NCBI GenBank assembly: GCA_016938155.1
Contig: JAFGVF010000011.1
Coordinates: 1-5,900 of the forward strand
Source: Candidatus Cloacimonadota bacterium
Lineage (GTDB): Bacteria; Cloacimonadota; Cloacimonadia; Cloacimonadales; JAFGVF01
Direction of reading: 5' to 3'
Length of the DNA stretch: 5,900 nucleotides
Shown: positions 1 through 5,900 of the stretch, piece after piece
Numbering within the stretch: position 1 is the stretch's first letter
Layout of the letters: the number at the start of each line of letters is the position of its first letter
Program-made: the position numbers and the translations under genes
The notes under the pieces: generated by a model
Database searches by the model: none
What the model was told of the DNA's origin: nothing
The model's input: only the letters and a program-made list of their open reading frames with translations

Positions 1-6
1 AAAGAT

Positions 7-85
7 GCCGACAGGATGTCAGGCTTTGCCCGATAAGCCGAATCGGAATTCGGCTCCCCAAATAAATCGCAATCAAGATGATTGC
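7..85. repeat. Cluster of three short hairpins
   Basis: Three hairpins follow each other closely. At 7-24, GCCGACA pairs with TGTC-A-GGC (7 pairs, one bulged A, loop 14-16). At 36-55, AGCCGAAT pairs perfectly with ATTCGGCT around a 4-nt loop. At 69-85, GCAATCA pairs perfectly with TGATTGC around a 3-nt loop. None is followed by a T-run, so they do not look like intrinsic terminators. A dispersed intergenic repeat or the tail of an upstream structured element are both possible. The stems are read directly from the bases; any function is unknown. Confidence 0.4.
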
Positions 86-117
86 TGTACACATCAAGAG
101 ATTGCCTGCTGAATCCC

Positions 118-137
118 AGACGCACGACCGTGCGTCT
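118..137. repeat. 20-bp near-perfect palindrome
   Basis: AGACGCACG (118-126) and CGTGCGTCT (129-137) are exact reverse complements separated by only AC. The flanks read CCC on the left and CTACACA on the right. No T-run follows. Palindromes of the style GACGCACG..CGTGCGTC followed by TCTACA recur as short dispersed intergenic elements in various bacteria; I recall this only generally and cannot confirm the copy number here. It could equally be a binding site for a dimeric protein. Confidence 0.55.
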
Positions 138-156
138 CTACACATGCAACATATGA

Positions 157-287
157 ACCATTTCAAAGGTCTAAGGACCATTTGAAAGGTGGCTGTAATG
201 GAGGTATTGCTTTAGCTGTACTCTTCAAAAGGCAGTGCAGCTGAAGCAGCACCTCCAAACCCCCAATTCTCAACATTTGAAAGGTGG
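157..287 (+). repeat. Three copies of a CATTTSAAAGGT repeat
   Basis: The sequence ACCATTTCAAAGGT occurs at 157-170. ACCATTTGAAAGGTGG occurs at 177-192, differing at one central base and offset by exactly 20 bp. CATTTGAAAGGTGG occurs again at 274-287. The last two share 14 identical bases. The unit is itself imperfectly palindromic (ACCTTTCAAATGGT on the other strand). The second copy ends at the left foot of the hairpin at 191-293 and the third ends just before its right foot, so repeat and hairpin may form one element. Confidence 0.5.
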
Positions 288-293
288 ACAGCC
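191..293 (+). other. Long imperfect hairpin, possible structured RNA or repeat element
   Basis: Bases 200-222 (starting GGAGGT) pair with 234-256 (ending ACCTCC). Of 23 positions, 19 are Watson-Crick, 3 are U-G wobbles (207-249, 213-243, 219-237) and one is an A-C mismatch (206-250). The loop is 223-233. An outer stem, GGCTGT (191-196) with ACAGCC (288-293), encloses it, leaving 258-287 as an asymmetric interior segment. Three of the four imperfect pairs are tolerated in a + strand transcript but only one in a - strand transcript, which slightly favours a + strand RNA. There is no T-run, so it is not a simple terminator. It lies upstream of the peptidase promoter candidate, so it need not belong to that gene's leader. 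It could be an orphan RNA, a leader from a more distal promoter, or a mobile-repeat fold-back. I do not recognise a known RNA family. Confidence 0.5.
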
Positions 294-313
294 GTTCCAT
301 GTACAGATTATGA

Positions 314-342
314 TTGACAAAACATTACTGCTCTTCTATGCA
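314..342 (+). promoter_or_regulatory. Candidate promoter for the M28 peptidase gene
   Basis: A perfect -35 hexamer TTGACA (314-319) is followed after 17 bp by TATGCA (337-342), a weak -10 matching three of six consensus bases. The start of transcription would fall near 349, giving a leader of about 18 nt that contains the ribosome binding site. The good -35 and spacing support it and the poor -10 weakens it. FCB organisms can use different promoter consensus sequences, so this is tentative. Confidence 0.33.
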
Positions 343-354
343 AGGATTACAGAG

Positions 355-360
355 AGAGGT
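355..360 (+). promoter_or_regulatory. Ribosome binding site deciding the start at 367
   Basis: AGAGGT (355-360) differs by one base from AGGAGGT-type Shine-Dalgarno cores and sits 6 nt before ATG 367. The codon after that ATG begins a classical signal peptide. Together these decide the start in favour of 367 over the upstream in-frame GTG at 235. Confidence 0.6.
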
Positions 361-366
361 AGCAAT

Positions 367-3207
367 ATGAAAAAGATGATTACATTAATCCTGTTACTGG
401 TAACAGCACATATACTTTTATGCGATGACTTAGTAACTTTTAAAAGAGTAAAAGACGATTTCGGGATTATTAAAAGCATTCAAAATGTTCTGTGGTTTGA
501 CAATGAAACAGTAGTTGCATCTTTATCAAATGCAGAGAACAACTACCTGTTGCAGAAGGGATATTCAATTAAAAGATTGGATAATGATTCTGCGAATAGA
601 AAGTACTCCTTGATCACATACATTGCAGTCAATACAGATTTCCTTGAGAAATCACTCTTCACACATGGCAGTAATTCATTCTTCAGGTCTGAAGATTTAA
701 ACTCGCTTGGAGATAAAAGTGGTTATCGGATAATCGAATTAAAGCCCATCAAGTTACCTCAGTCTATCAAGCACTTTCGAGCTGAATTAACGCCTTCCGT
801 ACGCACAGATATAGAGGATGTTCTCGCTTATGTCAATCAGGATACCATAACTTCAAATCTGCAACACCTCGAAGATTTCGGAACCCGTTTCTGTCTGGCT
901 CCAGAAACAACGGAAGCGGTAAACTGGTTAAATATGAAGTTCGGGCAATATGGTATTACCGAATTCCGTACCTCATCAGTTGATGTCTATGGCTACATCT
1001 GTGAAAATGTAATCGCTATCCTACCGGGAACAGAATATCCCGATGAGATAATCGTAGTCGGTGGACACCATGACTCAATCGTCAATTCCGGTGACCCTTA
1101 TGCCGGTGCTCCCGGTGCTGATGACAACGGTACAGGGGCTGTTACTGCTCTTGAAGCTGCAAGAGTGCTGTTAGAGGCTGATTATCAACCGAAACATACT
1201 CTAATGTTTATGACTTATAATGCCGAGGAGTTAGGTCTTTTTGGAAGCCATGCCATAGCGGACGAGATGGCACTCCAAAACGAAAATGTCCTTGTTATGC
1301 TCAATAATGATATGATAGGAACTCAAGACGAAACTGTCGATTGGTTTGCCAATCTGATTGCTTATGAAGGTTATGAGTATGTGAAACAGGCAGAAGAGAT
1401 GCTTATGGAAGAGTTCACAATCCTGCAAACCACTCCCTGGAATCAGACAAATTCTCATAGTTCAGACAGCTGGTCATTTTATCAGGCAGGTTATGCTACC
1501 ATTTTCAATCAGGAAGCATTTTTCTCCCCCTATTATCACTCACTGGATGATCTGGTAGTGAATGTTAATCTCCCATATTTCACTGAAATGATAAGACTCA
1601 ATATTGCTTCACTTATCTTTGCGGATAACTATTATCTCACTGTGGATGGTTTGACGGCAATCAATGCCGGTGATGGTTCTACAATACAGCTTAATTGGAA
1701 CGATGCTACCCCTCAGGGAGGTTATTATCGTATTGGATTAGGCACAACAAGTGGGGATTACACTCAGTTTTTTGATACGACAGATTCATTCTATATATTG
1801 CCCAATCTCACCGAAAATACGGAGTATTACATTGGAGTAGCAATAGTTTTTGCTGATGGACAGGAAGGAATTTTCACAGAAACCACGATAACCACTTCCA
1901 TAACTCCCCAGACCCCTGAGGACTTTGCTATCTCCCTGCATCCAAATGGCATAGCCTTTGAGTGGAGTGCCAATAATGAATTGGATTTACAGGGGTATCG
2001 ACTCTATCGCAGGTCTGATGATGAGGAAGATTATACAGGATGGACTGTCTATGAAACCAACTATTTTGACACAAATATCAGTTCTGAACATGTTTATGAG
2101 TATTACCTGACTGCTGTTGATGGTGATTTCAATGAAAGCCCACCCTCAGATATTGTCAGAGGAGCGATGCTTTCTCTCAATGCCGGGATTCTACTCGTCG
2201 ATGATACAATTGATGGTAACGGGACATTTATGCGTCCCACAAGATTGGAGTGTGAAGAGTTTTATTCCAGAATCCTGACAGATTTCGAGCCGGACTTCAT
2301 AGATACCGAGGATGTTGGCGGAATAGATTTAGCCGATTTGTGCAGGTATTCCACGGTTTTATGGTTTTGTAACAGCATAACCAGTGGTAACATACTTGAA
2401 GCTTCAGCCGGTGTGATTAAAGAATATATAGAAGCCGGTGGTAAAATCCTATTAGCAGGATATAAGCCAATGACTCAAATTGCCGACATTCAAGGTTACC
2501 CGTATCAACCACAAACAAATAGCCTCGTTGAAATGTTCGGAATATCTGAAGTTGACTATGCCACGAATGCAGCTTTCAATTTTGCCGAAAGCACATTTAT
2601 ACTTGAACCTTATGATGGTATTGGATTAAACTATGAGCTTGTTTGGGATAGTTATGACTCTCATTTGCTTATGATTGAAGCTCTCACATTGAACAATGAT
2701 GCTGCTTCCCTATATCTATGGGGAACGGATTTTACTCCCGATTCTTCCCAGGGTCAATTTGACGGTTATGTGGTCGGTTCAGTTACGCAGGATGATAATA
2801 CCTGTGTAGTACTTACCTTCCCACCATATTATATGGATGAAACAGTGTTTAAGGATAATCTTGTATTTCTCCTCACAACCTATTTTCAGGAATCAGTAGG
2901 AAACAGCGAGGATTCAAATCCTGAGCTGACAGCTTCAGTAACGCTGACCAGCTATCCTAATCCATTTAATCCTGTAACTAATATTCGTTTCAGTATTTCC
3001 AATAACGAAAATGTAAATCTTAATGTTTATAATGTAAAGGGGCAGAAAGTGAGAAACCTTTTAGATGAACAGCTTGTCAGGGGACAGCATACAGTTGTCT
3101 GGAACGGCAGAGACAAAGTCGGTAAGGAATGTGGTTCAGGGATATACTTTATCAAGTTACAAAGTAACTCAGGCTCAAAAACAGTAAAAACAATCCTGAT
3201 GAAATAG
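367..3207 (+). CDS. Secreted M28-family zinc aminopeptidase-like protein with FN3-like modules and C-terminal sorting domain
   Basis: The product (946 aa) is predicted to be exported and to release amino acids or peptides from extracellular protein. Residues 1-19 are a signal peptide (MKKM, hydrophobic stretch to about 18, then CDD). Residues 20-145 look like a propeptide. The M28 core spans about 146-420 with all expected residues: H234 and D236 (GGHHDS), bridging D253 (GADDNGTG), catalytic E287 and metal-binding E288 (NAEELGLFGS), D315 (NNDMIG) and H391 (YYHSLDD). The order and spacing resemble the Vibrio/Aeromonas leucine aminopeptidase. Two FN3-like modules follow (about 427-511 and 514-599). 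A Rossmann/class I amidotransferase-like domain spans about 606-842 (ILLVDD; later IKEYIEAGGKILLAGY). The tail (about 859-946) has YPNPFNPVT and GSGIYFIKL, typical of the FlgD-like/Por secretion tail family, suggesting type IX-type export or surface attachment. The start at 367 is chosen from the signal peptide and ribosome binding site; an upstream GTG at 235 would bury the signal peptide behind 44 poorly coding residues. Substrate specificity cannot be read. The frame is intact and the gene appears monocistronic. Confidence 0.93.
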   Translation: MKKMITLILLLVTAHILLCDDLVTFKRVKDDFGIIKSIQNVLWFDNETVVASLSNAENNYLLQKGYSIKRLDNDSANRKYSLITYIAVNTDFLEKSLFTHGSNSFFRSEDLNSLGDKSGYRIIELKPIKLPQSIKHFRAELTPSVRTDIEDVLAYVNQDTITSNLQHLEDFGTRFCLAPETTEAVNWLNMKFGQYGITEFRTSSVDVYGYICENVIAILPGTEYPDEIIVVGGHHDSIVNSGDPYAGAPGADDNGTGAVTALEAARVLLEADYQPKHTLMFMTYNAEELGLFGSHAIADEMALQNENVLVMLNNDMIGTQDETVDWFANLIAYEGYEYVKQAEEMLMEEFTILQTTPWNQTNSHSSDSWSFYQAGYATIFNQEAFFSPYYHSLDDLVVNVNLPYFTEMIRLNIASLIFADNYYLTVDGLTAINAGDGSTIQLNWNDATPQGGYYRIGLGTTSGDYTQFFDTTDSFYILPNLTENTEYYIGVAIVFADGQEGIFTETTITTSITPQTPEDFAISLHPNGIAFEWSANNELDLQGYRLYRRSDDEEDYTGWTVYETNYFDTNISSEHVYEYYLTAVDGDFNESPPSDIVRGAMLSLNAGILLVDDTIDGNGTFMRPTRLECEEFYSRILTDFEPDFIDTEDVGGIDLADLCRYSTVLWFCNSITSGNILEASAGVIKEYIEAGGKILLAGYKPMTQIADIQGYPYQPQTNSLVEMFGISEVDYATNAAFNFAESTFILEPYDGIGLNYELVWDSYDSHLLMIEALTLNNDAASLYLWGTDFTPDSSQGQFDGYVVGSVTQDDNTCVVLTFPPYYMDETVFKDNLVFLLTTYFQESVGNSEDSNPELTASVTLTSYPNPFNPVTNIRFSISNNENVNLNVYNVKGQKVRNLLDEQLVRGQHTVVWNGRDKVGKECGSGIYFIKLQSNSGSKTVKTILMK

Positions 3208-3309
3208 AGTGTCTATCAGTTAGTATCTGTTTTGCTGTCTTTGATTTATTTCTTTTAATGTGCGGGAGTCAGATATTGATTATTCCAAAAAAGCGATGGG
3301 ATAGATTTA
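3208..3309. other. Convergent intergenic spacer without a clear terminator
   Basis: The peptidase and EF-G genes end facing each other across 102 bp. I found no GC-rich hairpin followed by a T-run on either strand. There are T-rich stretches on the + strand (about 3228-3257) and a run of six T on the - strand (complement of 3285-3290), but neither has a convincing stem before it. The EF-G stop TGA (3312-3310) is followed immediately by an in-frame TAA, a tandem stop. Termination may be Rho-dependent or rely on weak structure. Confidence 0.5.
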
Positions 3310-5406
3310 TCAGTATCCTCTAAACTTCTTGATTAGTCTTTCTTGAATAACGGCAGGTACAATCTCATATTTCTTGAACTCAAGGGTATAAATAGCTCTA
3401 CCGGAACTAAGCGTCCTTACACGAGTGGCATAACCAAAGAGTTCACTCATTGGAACATCGCTGACAATCTCATTCTTATCTCGACCCTGAGCTCTGATTA
3501 CTTCAATCCTTCCTCGCTTTGAATTTATATCAGAAATAATATCTCCAACATATTCTTCCGGTGTAATCACAGTCAGCAGCATAATAGGTTCCATCAGGAT
3601 AGGTTCGGCTGTTCGCAGAGCTCTTCCGACAGCCATAGAAGTAGCAATTCTAAAGGCTGTTTCTGTGGAATCTACTTCATGGAAGCTTCCTCCGGTAAGC
3701 TCTATTTTTACTCTTTCGCAGAAGCCACTAATCTGAGGTCCGTCATTAAGAGCATTCAAGGCACTCTCTTTTATTGCCGGAAGGAATAGTTCTGGTATTG
3801 AATTCTTATCGCATTTACTCTCGAAAACATTCCTTTCACCTTCAGGTAACAGATTTTCTCTTATCGGCGAAACTCTAAGCTTGACATGGGCATAATTACC
3901 TTTCCCGCCCATTTCGCGATTAAACTCTTCCTCCACATCAACTATGCGAGTGATTGTCTCTTTATATGATACCTGAGGAGTTCCTACATTGGCATTTACA
4001 TTAAACTCTCGCTTTAAACGGTCGATAATGATTTCCAGATGCAGTTCTCCCATTCCCGAGATAAGGTTCTGTCCGGTATCCTTATCAACATGTACTTTGA
4101 AGGTTGGGTCTTCCTCTTCCAATCTGGCTAAAGAAAGCTTCAGAATCTCTTCATCTGCCTTGGATTTTGGCTCAATTGAGATAGAGATAACAGTATCAGG
4201 GAAGTTCATTTTATGCATGATTAGCCTGGAATCCTGATCGGTTATCGTATCACCCGTGAAAGTGATTTTTGAACCTACAATCGCTCCGATATCACCAGCA
4301 TGTAGCTCCTCTAAGTCTATTTTTTTGTTGGAATGCATCTGCAAGATACGGGCAACTCTTTCTCTCTTCCCGTTAGTTTGGTTCAGATAAACCTGACCTT
4401 TCTTGATACTTCCGCGATAAACCCTTATGTAGAGCAATTTCCCGACATATTTATCCACCTGAATTTTGAAGGCAAGGGCAGCAAATGCTCCGTCAGAATC
4501 AGGTAAAACTTCTATCTCTTTATCGGAGATTGGGTCATGTCCGGTAGTTCCTCCAATATCCTCAGGAGAAGGTAGAAAGTCATTTATTGCATCCAAAAGC
4601 AGTTGGACTCCCTTATTCTTAAGTGAGCTTCCGCACAAAACAGGCACCAGTCCGCAAGAAATAACTCCTCTTCTGATTGCTCTTTTGAGCATATCAACGG
4701 GAATCTCTTCTCCTTCCAGATAAAGCTCCATCAACTCATCATCAAATTCGGAGACCTTTTCGATAAGCTCTTCTCTTGCAATCTCAGCTCTTTCAAGATG
4801 CTCAGCGGGGATTGCCTTTGCCTTATAAGTAAACCCCTGGTCATTGGCTTCAAATTCATAAGATTGCATACTTATCAAGTCAATAACATCGGTAAACTTC
4901 TCTTCCTGACCAACAGGCAACTGCACGGGAATTGCATTCTCGGTAAGGCGTTCACGCATCATGCTGATTACATTATCAAAATCAGCACCCATTCTATCCA
5001 ATTTATTTATAAACGCTATACGGGGAACCTTGTAGCGATCTGCTTGATGCCACACAGTTTCCGACTGTGGCTCAACTCCACCTACAGCACAAAAAACACC
5101 TACTGCTCCGTCTAATACACGAAGAGAACGCTCAACTTCAGCAGTGAAATCCACATGACCGGGAGTATCTATTATATTAATCCGGCAATCTTTCCAAAAG
5201 CAACTCACAGTAGCGGAGGTGATGGTTATGCCTCGTTCCCGCTCTTGATCCATCCAGTCAGTATAGGCATTCCCATCATGCACTTCACCCATTCTGCGAA
5301 GTTCTCCGGTGTAAAAAAGAATACGCTCTGTCGTCGTAGTCTTACCGGCATCTATGTGTGCCATTATTCCGATATTTCTGATATTGCTTAAGTCGATCTT
5401 AGCCAT
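3310..5406 (-). CDS. fusA: Translation elongation factor G (possibly the EF-G2-type paralogue)
   Basis: This cytoplasmic GTPase (698 aa) drives tRNA-mRNA translocation on the ribosome and, with ribosome recycling factor, subunit splitting. The full family architecture is present. The G domain (about 1-285) has P-loop AHIDAGKT (16-23), RGITI (58-62), DTPGH (80-84), NKLD (134-137) and CGSSL (258-262), plus the G' insert (about 160-255). Domain II is about 295-400, III about 404-478 ([11 protein letters not shown]), IV about 479-603 and V from about 604 ([13 protein letters not shown]). The domain IV residue equivalent to E. coli H583 is kept (H576 in GSFHEVDST). The domain IV loop reads [11 protein letters not shown] where canonical EF-G has QSGGRGQYGHV, and KNSIP replaces GGVIP. 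The gene lacks rpsL, rpsG or tuf neighbours, which fits a second EF-G. The start at ATG 5406 has AGGAG (5410-5414) 3 nt upstream and gives the usual [17 protein letters not shown] opening; an in-frame GTG at 5424 would add six residues but lacks a good ribosome binding site. EF-G identity is near certain; the paralogue type is inference. Confidence 0.97.
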   Translation of the reverse strand: MAKIDLSNIRNIGIMAHIDAGKTTTTERILFYTGELRRMGEVHDGNAYTDWMDQERERGITITSATVSCFWKDCRINIIDTPGHVDFTAEVERSLRVLDGAVGVFCAVGGVEPQSETVWHQADRYKVPRIAFINKLDRMGADFDNVISMMRERLTENAIPVQLPVGQEEKFTDVIDLISMQSYEFEANDQGFTYKAKAIPAEHLERAEIAREELIEKVSEFDDELMELYLEGEEIPVDMLKRAIRRGVISCGLVPVLCGSSLKNKGVQLLLDAINDFLPSPEDIGGTTGHDPISDKEIEVLPDSDGAFAALAFKIQVDKYVGKLLYIRVYRGSIKKGQVYLNQTNGKRERVARILQMHSNKKIDLEELHAGDIGAIVGSKITFTGDTITDQDSRLIMHKMNFPDTVISISIEPKSKADEEILKLSLARLEEEDPTFKVHVDKDTGQNLISGMGELHLEIIIDRLKREFNVNANVGTPQVSYKETITRIVDVEEEFNREMGGKGNYAHVKLRVSPIRENLLPEGERNVFESKCDKNSIPELFLPAIKESALNALNDGPQISGFCERVKIELTGGSFHEVDSTETAFRIATSMAVGRALRTAEPILMEPIMLLTVITPEEYVGDIISDINSKRGRIEVIRAQGRDKNEIVSDVPMSELFGYATRVRTLSSGRAIYTLEFKKYEIVPAVIQERLIKKFRGY

Positions 5407-5409
5407 TTT

Positions 5410-5414
5410 CTCCT
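5410..5414 (-). promoter_or_regulatory. Ribosome binding site of the EF-G gene
   Basis: On the - strand the sequence reads GCAGGAGAAAATG, placing AGGAG 3 nt before the ATG at 5406. The spacing is short but the match is good. It overlaps the codons that the alternative GTG start at 5424 would translate, which argues for the ATG. Confidence 0.55.
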
Positions 5415-5515
5415 GCTTCTTCACGGATTAAAAAACATCTCATCAACGACAAAGTAACATGGGATAACTATTTTGCTGTATGTCAGTTGTGTCTCTTTAC
5501 CCGATGTAATATGCA

Positions 5516-5542
5516 ATAATAAAGTATTTTAGTTTATGTCAA
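5516..5542 (-). promoter_or_regulatory. Candidate promoter for the EF-G gene
   Basis: Read on the - strand, a perfect TTGACA (complement of 5537-5542) is followed after 15 bp by TATTAT (complement of 5516-5521), five of six matches to TATAAT. The spacer is shorter than the ideal 17 bp. The surroundings are very AT-rich (12 G/C in 5501-5550). Transcription would start near 5509 and give a leader of about 100 nt before the ATG at 5406. Confidence 0.45.
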
Positions 5543-5777
5543 GTTAGTTTTGCCGTTTATGCTGTGCCCTGTCCTCTTTATTTACTGATTAGGATTCAAT
5601 TTTGGCTTATTCCGGGAAGTCTGTTTCAATTTACATTTGCCAAACTCAATTCAATGATTAGAGATACTTCAGCATATCAATGTTTGATATTTTCTTGCAG
5701 TCTGATTTCTTTCCATAATGCTCCTGTTTCGCTCCCTTTAGCAATTTACATCCCCAGCACGACCCACGCACTCATTT
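5543..5777. other. Intergenic region with no recognisable gene
   Basis: No RNA gene and no convincing protein gene is visible. A 98-codon open frame beginning at GTG 5564 is not credible (see rejected items). A 7-bp AT-rich hairpin, ATATCAA (5674-5680) with TTGATAT (5684-5690), is followed by TTTCTT and could at most be a weak terminator. CATAAT at 5714-5719 resembles a -10 element for rightward transcription, but no good -35 stands at the right distance. Confidence 0.45.
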
Positions 5778-5849
5778 CGCACTGTCATCGCACTGTGACA
5801 CCGGGTGGGCAGCGGGTTCACAGTGCAAGCACAGCGGGATCACAGTGCG
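5778..5849. repeat. Cluster of CACTGTGA direct and inverted repeats forming nested hairpins
   Basis: Four related sites are present: CGCACTGTCA (5778-5787), CGCACTGTGA (5789-5798), and their inverted forms TCACAGTGC (5818-5826) and TCACAGTGCG (5840-5849). The right two lie in a 17-bp direct repeat (5810-5826 and 5832-5848, 16 of 17 identical, offset 22 bp); the left two are offset 11 bp. An outer 8-bp stem (5778-5785 with 5842-5849) can enclose an inner 9-bp stem (5790-5798 with 5818-5826). Alternatively 5789-5798 can pair with 5840-5849 over 10 bp. GC is about 66% in 5801-5850. It lies just upstream of a strong ribosome binding site, so it may be an operator array or RNA switch for the gene that may begin at 5873. 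No known family is recognised. Confidence 0.55.
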
Positions 5850-5857
5850 TTGATGAA

Positions 5858-5865
5858 TAGGAGGT
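5858..5865 (+). promoter_or_regulatory. Strong Shine-Dalgarno sequence near the right edge
   Basis: TAGGAGGT (5858-5865) is a near-complete match to the anti-Shine-Dalgarno complement. It lies 7 nt before GTG 5873 and 10 nt before GTG 5876. It is the best ribosome binding site in the window and the main reason to suspect a gene start here. Confidence 0.45.
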
Positions 5866-5872
5866 TAAGGGC

Positions 5873-5900
5873 GTGGTGAAATCGACTGAACTCCTCATAA
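5873..5900 (+). CDS. Possible start of a gene cut by the window edge
   Basis: Two tandem GTG codons (5873 and 5876) follow the strong ribosome binding site. The frame stays open to the last base, reading MVKSTELLI from the first GTG or MKSTELLI from the second. Only nine codons are visible, so no function can be assigned. The claim rests on the ribosome binding site and spacing. If real, this gene would run divergently from EF-G, and the repeat cluster at 5778-5849 would lie in its promoter or leader. A chance SD-GTG pair cannot be excluded. Confidence 0.33.

Noticed and set aside
1..36. C-terminal end of an upstream gene in frame 1 (KDADRMSGFAR then stop)
   Set aside because: Only eleven codons are visible and they overlap a hairpin in a structured region; nothing distinguishes this from chance.
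191..293. Integron attC site
   Set aside because: The long imperfect hairpin is suggestive, but no GTTRRRY/RYYYAAC core pair flanks it and no cassette-like gene arrangement is present. The dyad at 5778-5849 fails the same test.
235..366. Extending the peptidase upstream to the in-frame GTG at 235 (44 extra residues)
   Set aside because: The extension covers the right arm of the hairpin, a repeat copy and the promoter candidate. It has no ribosome binding site and would bury a clear signal peptide that begins at 367.
409..426. Lipoprotein signal (C19 at the end of the signal peptide)
   Set aside because: The residues before the cysteine are ILL. A lipobox needs a small residue (G, A or S) immediately before it, so ordinary signal peptidase I cleavage is more likely.
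1231..1458. 75-codon open frame on the - strand inside the peptidase gene
   Set aside because: It lies antisense to the M28 catalytic core, whose motifs are in the + frame, and has no recognisable features of its own.
4447..4460. DnaA-box-like TTATCCACC
   Set aside because: It is a single imperfect match inside the EF-G coding sequence with no cluster of boxes or AT-rich unwinding region nearby.
3989..5391. Four short + strand open frames opposite the EF-G gene
   Set aside because: They are antisense to well-conserved EF-G sequence and show no initiation signals or family resemblance.
5564..5860. 98-codon open frame on the + strand starting with GTG
   Set aside because: There is no ribosome binding site, the composition is not protein-like, and its last third is simply the translated repeat block. 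Its stop codon overlaps the Shine-Dalgarno sequence at 5858-5865.

Overview
The window holds two complete genes that converge on each other, the possible start of a third gene at the right edge, and two intergenic stretches with marked secondary structure. The best guess for the organism is a member of the Fibrobacterota-Chlorobiota-Bacteroidota (FCB) group, most likely Cloacimonadota or a close relative. This rests on a very long secreted multidomain peptidase that ends in a 'YPNPFNP' FlgD-like/Por-type tail, on moderate GC content, and on Shine-Dalgarno use at the genes seen. It is inferred from protein style, not from a database search.

Layout. Bases 1-366 carry no convincing gene. They hold a row of short perfect hairpins (7-24, 36-55, 69-85), a near-perfect 20-bp palindrome (118-137), three copies of a CATTTSAAAGGT repeat (159, 179, 274) and a long imperfect hairpin (191-293). 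A candidate promoter (314-342) and a ribosome binding site (355-360) lead into the first gene. Bases 367-3207 (+) encode a 946-residue secreted M28 zinc aminopeptidase-like protein: signal peptide, N-terminal propeptide-like region, complete M28 catalytic core, two fibronectin type III-like modules, a Rossmann/glutamine-amidotransferase-like domain and a C-terminal sorting-type domain. A 102-bp convergent spacer follows, with no clear terminator. Bases 3310-5406 (-) encode a full-length elongation factor G. It stands alone, outside any ribosomal-protein operon, and its domain IV loop departs from the canonical sequence, so it may be the EF-G2-type paralogue. A candidate promoter lies at 5516-5542.

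Bases 5543-5777 look empty. Bases 5778-5849 are a GC-rich block with two direct and two inverted copies of a CACTGTGA motif that can form nested or alternative hairpins. A strong Shine-Dalgarno sequence follows (5858-5865), with GTG codons at 5873 and 5876 that may start a gene cut by the window edge.

The two complete genes have no obvious functional link: one is an exported degradative enzyme, the other a cytoplasmic translation factor. No CRISPR array, transposase, tRNA or rRNA was found. The most interesting unexplained elements are the two structured intergenic blocks at 191-293 and 5778-5849.
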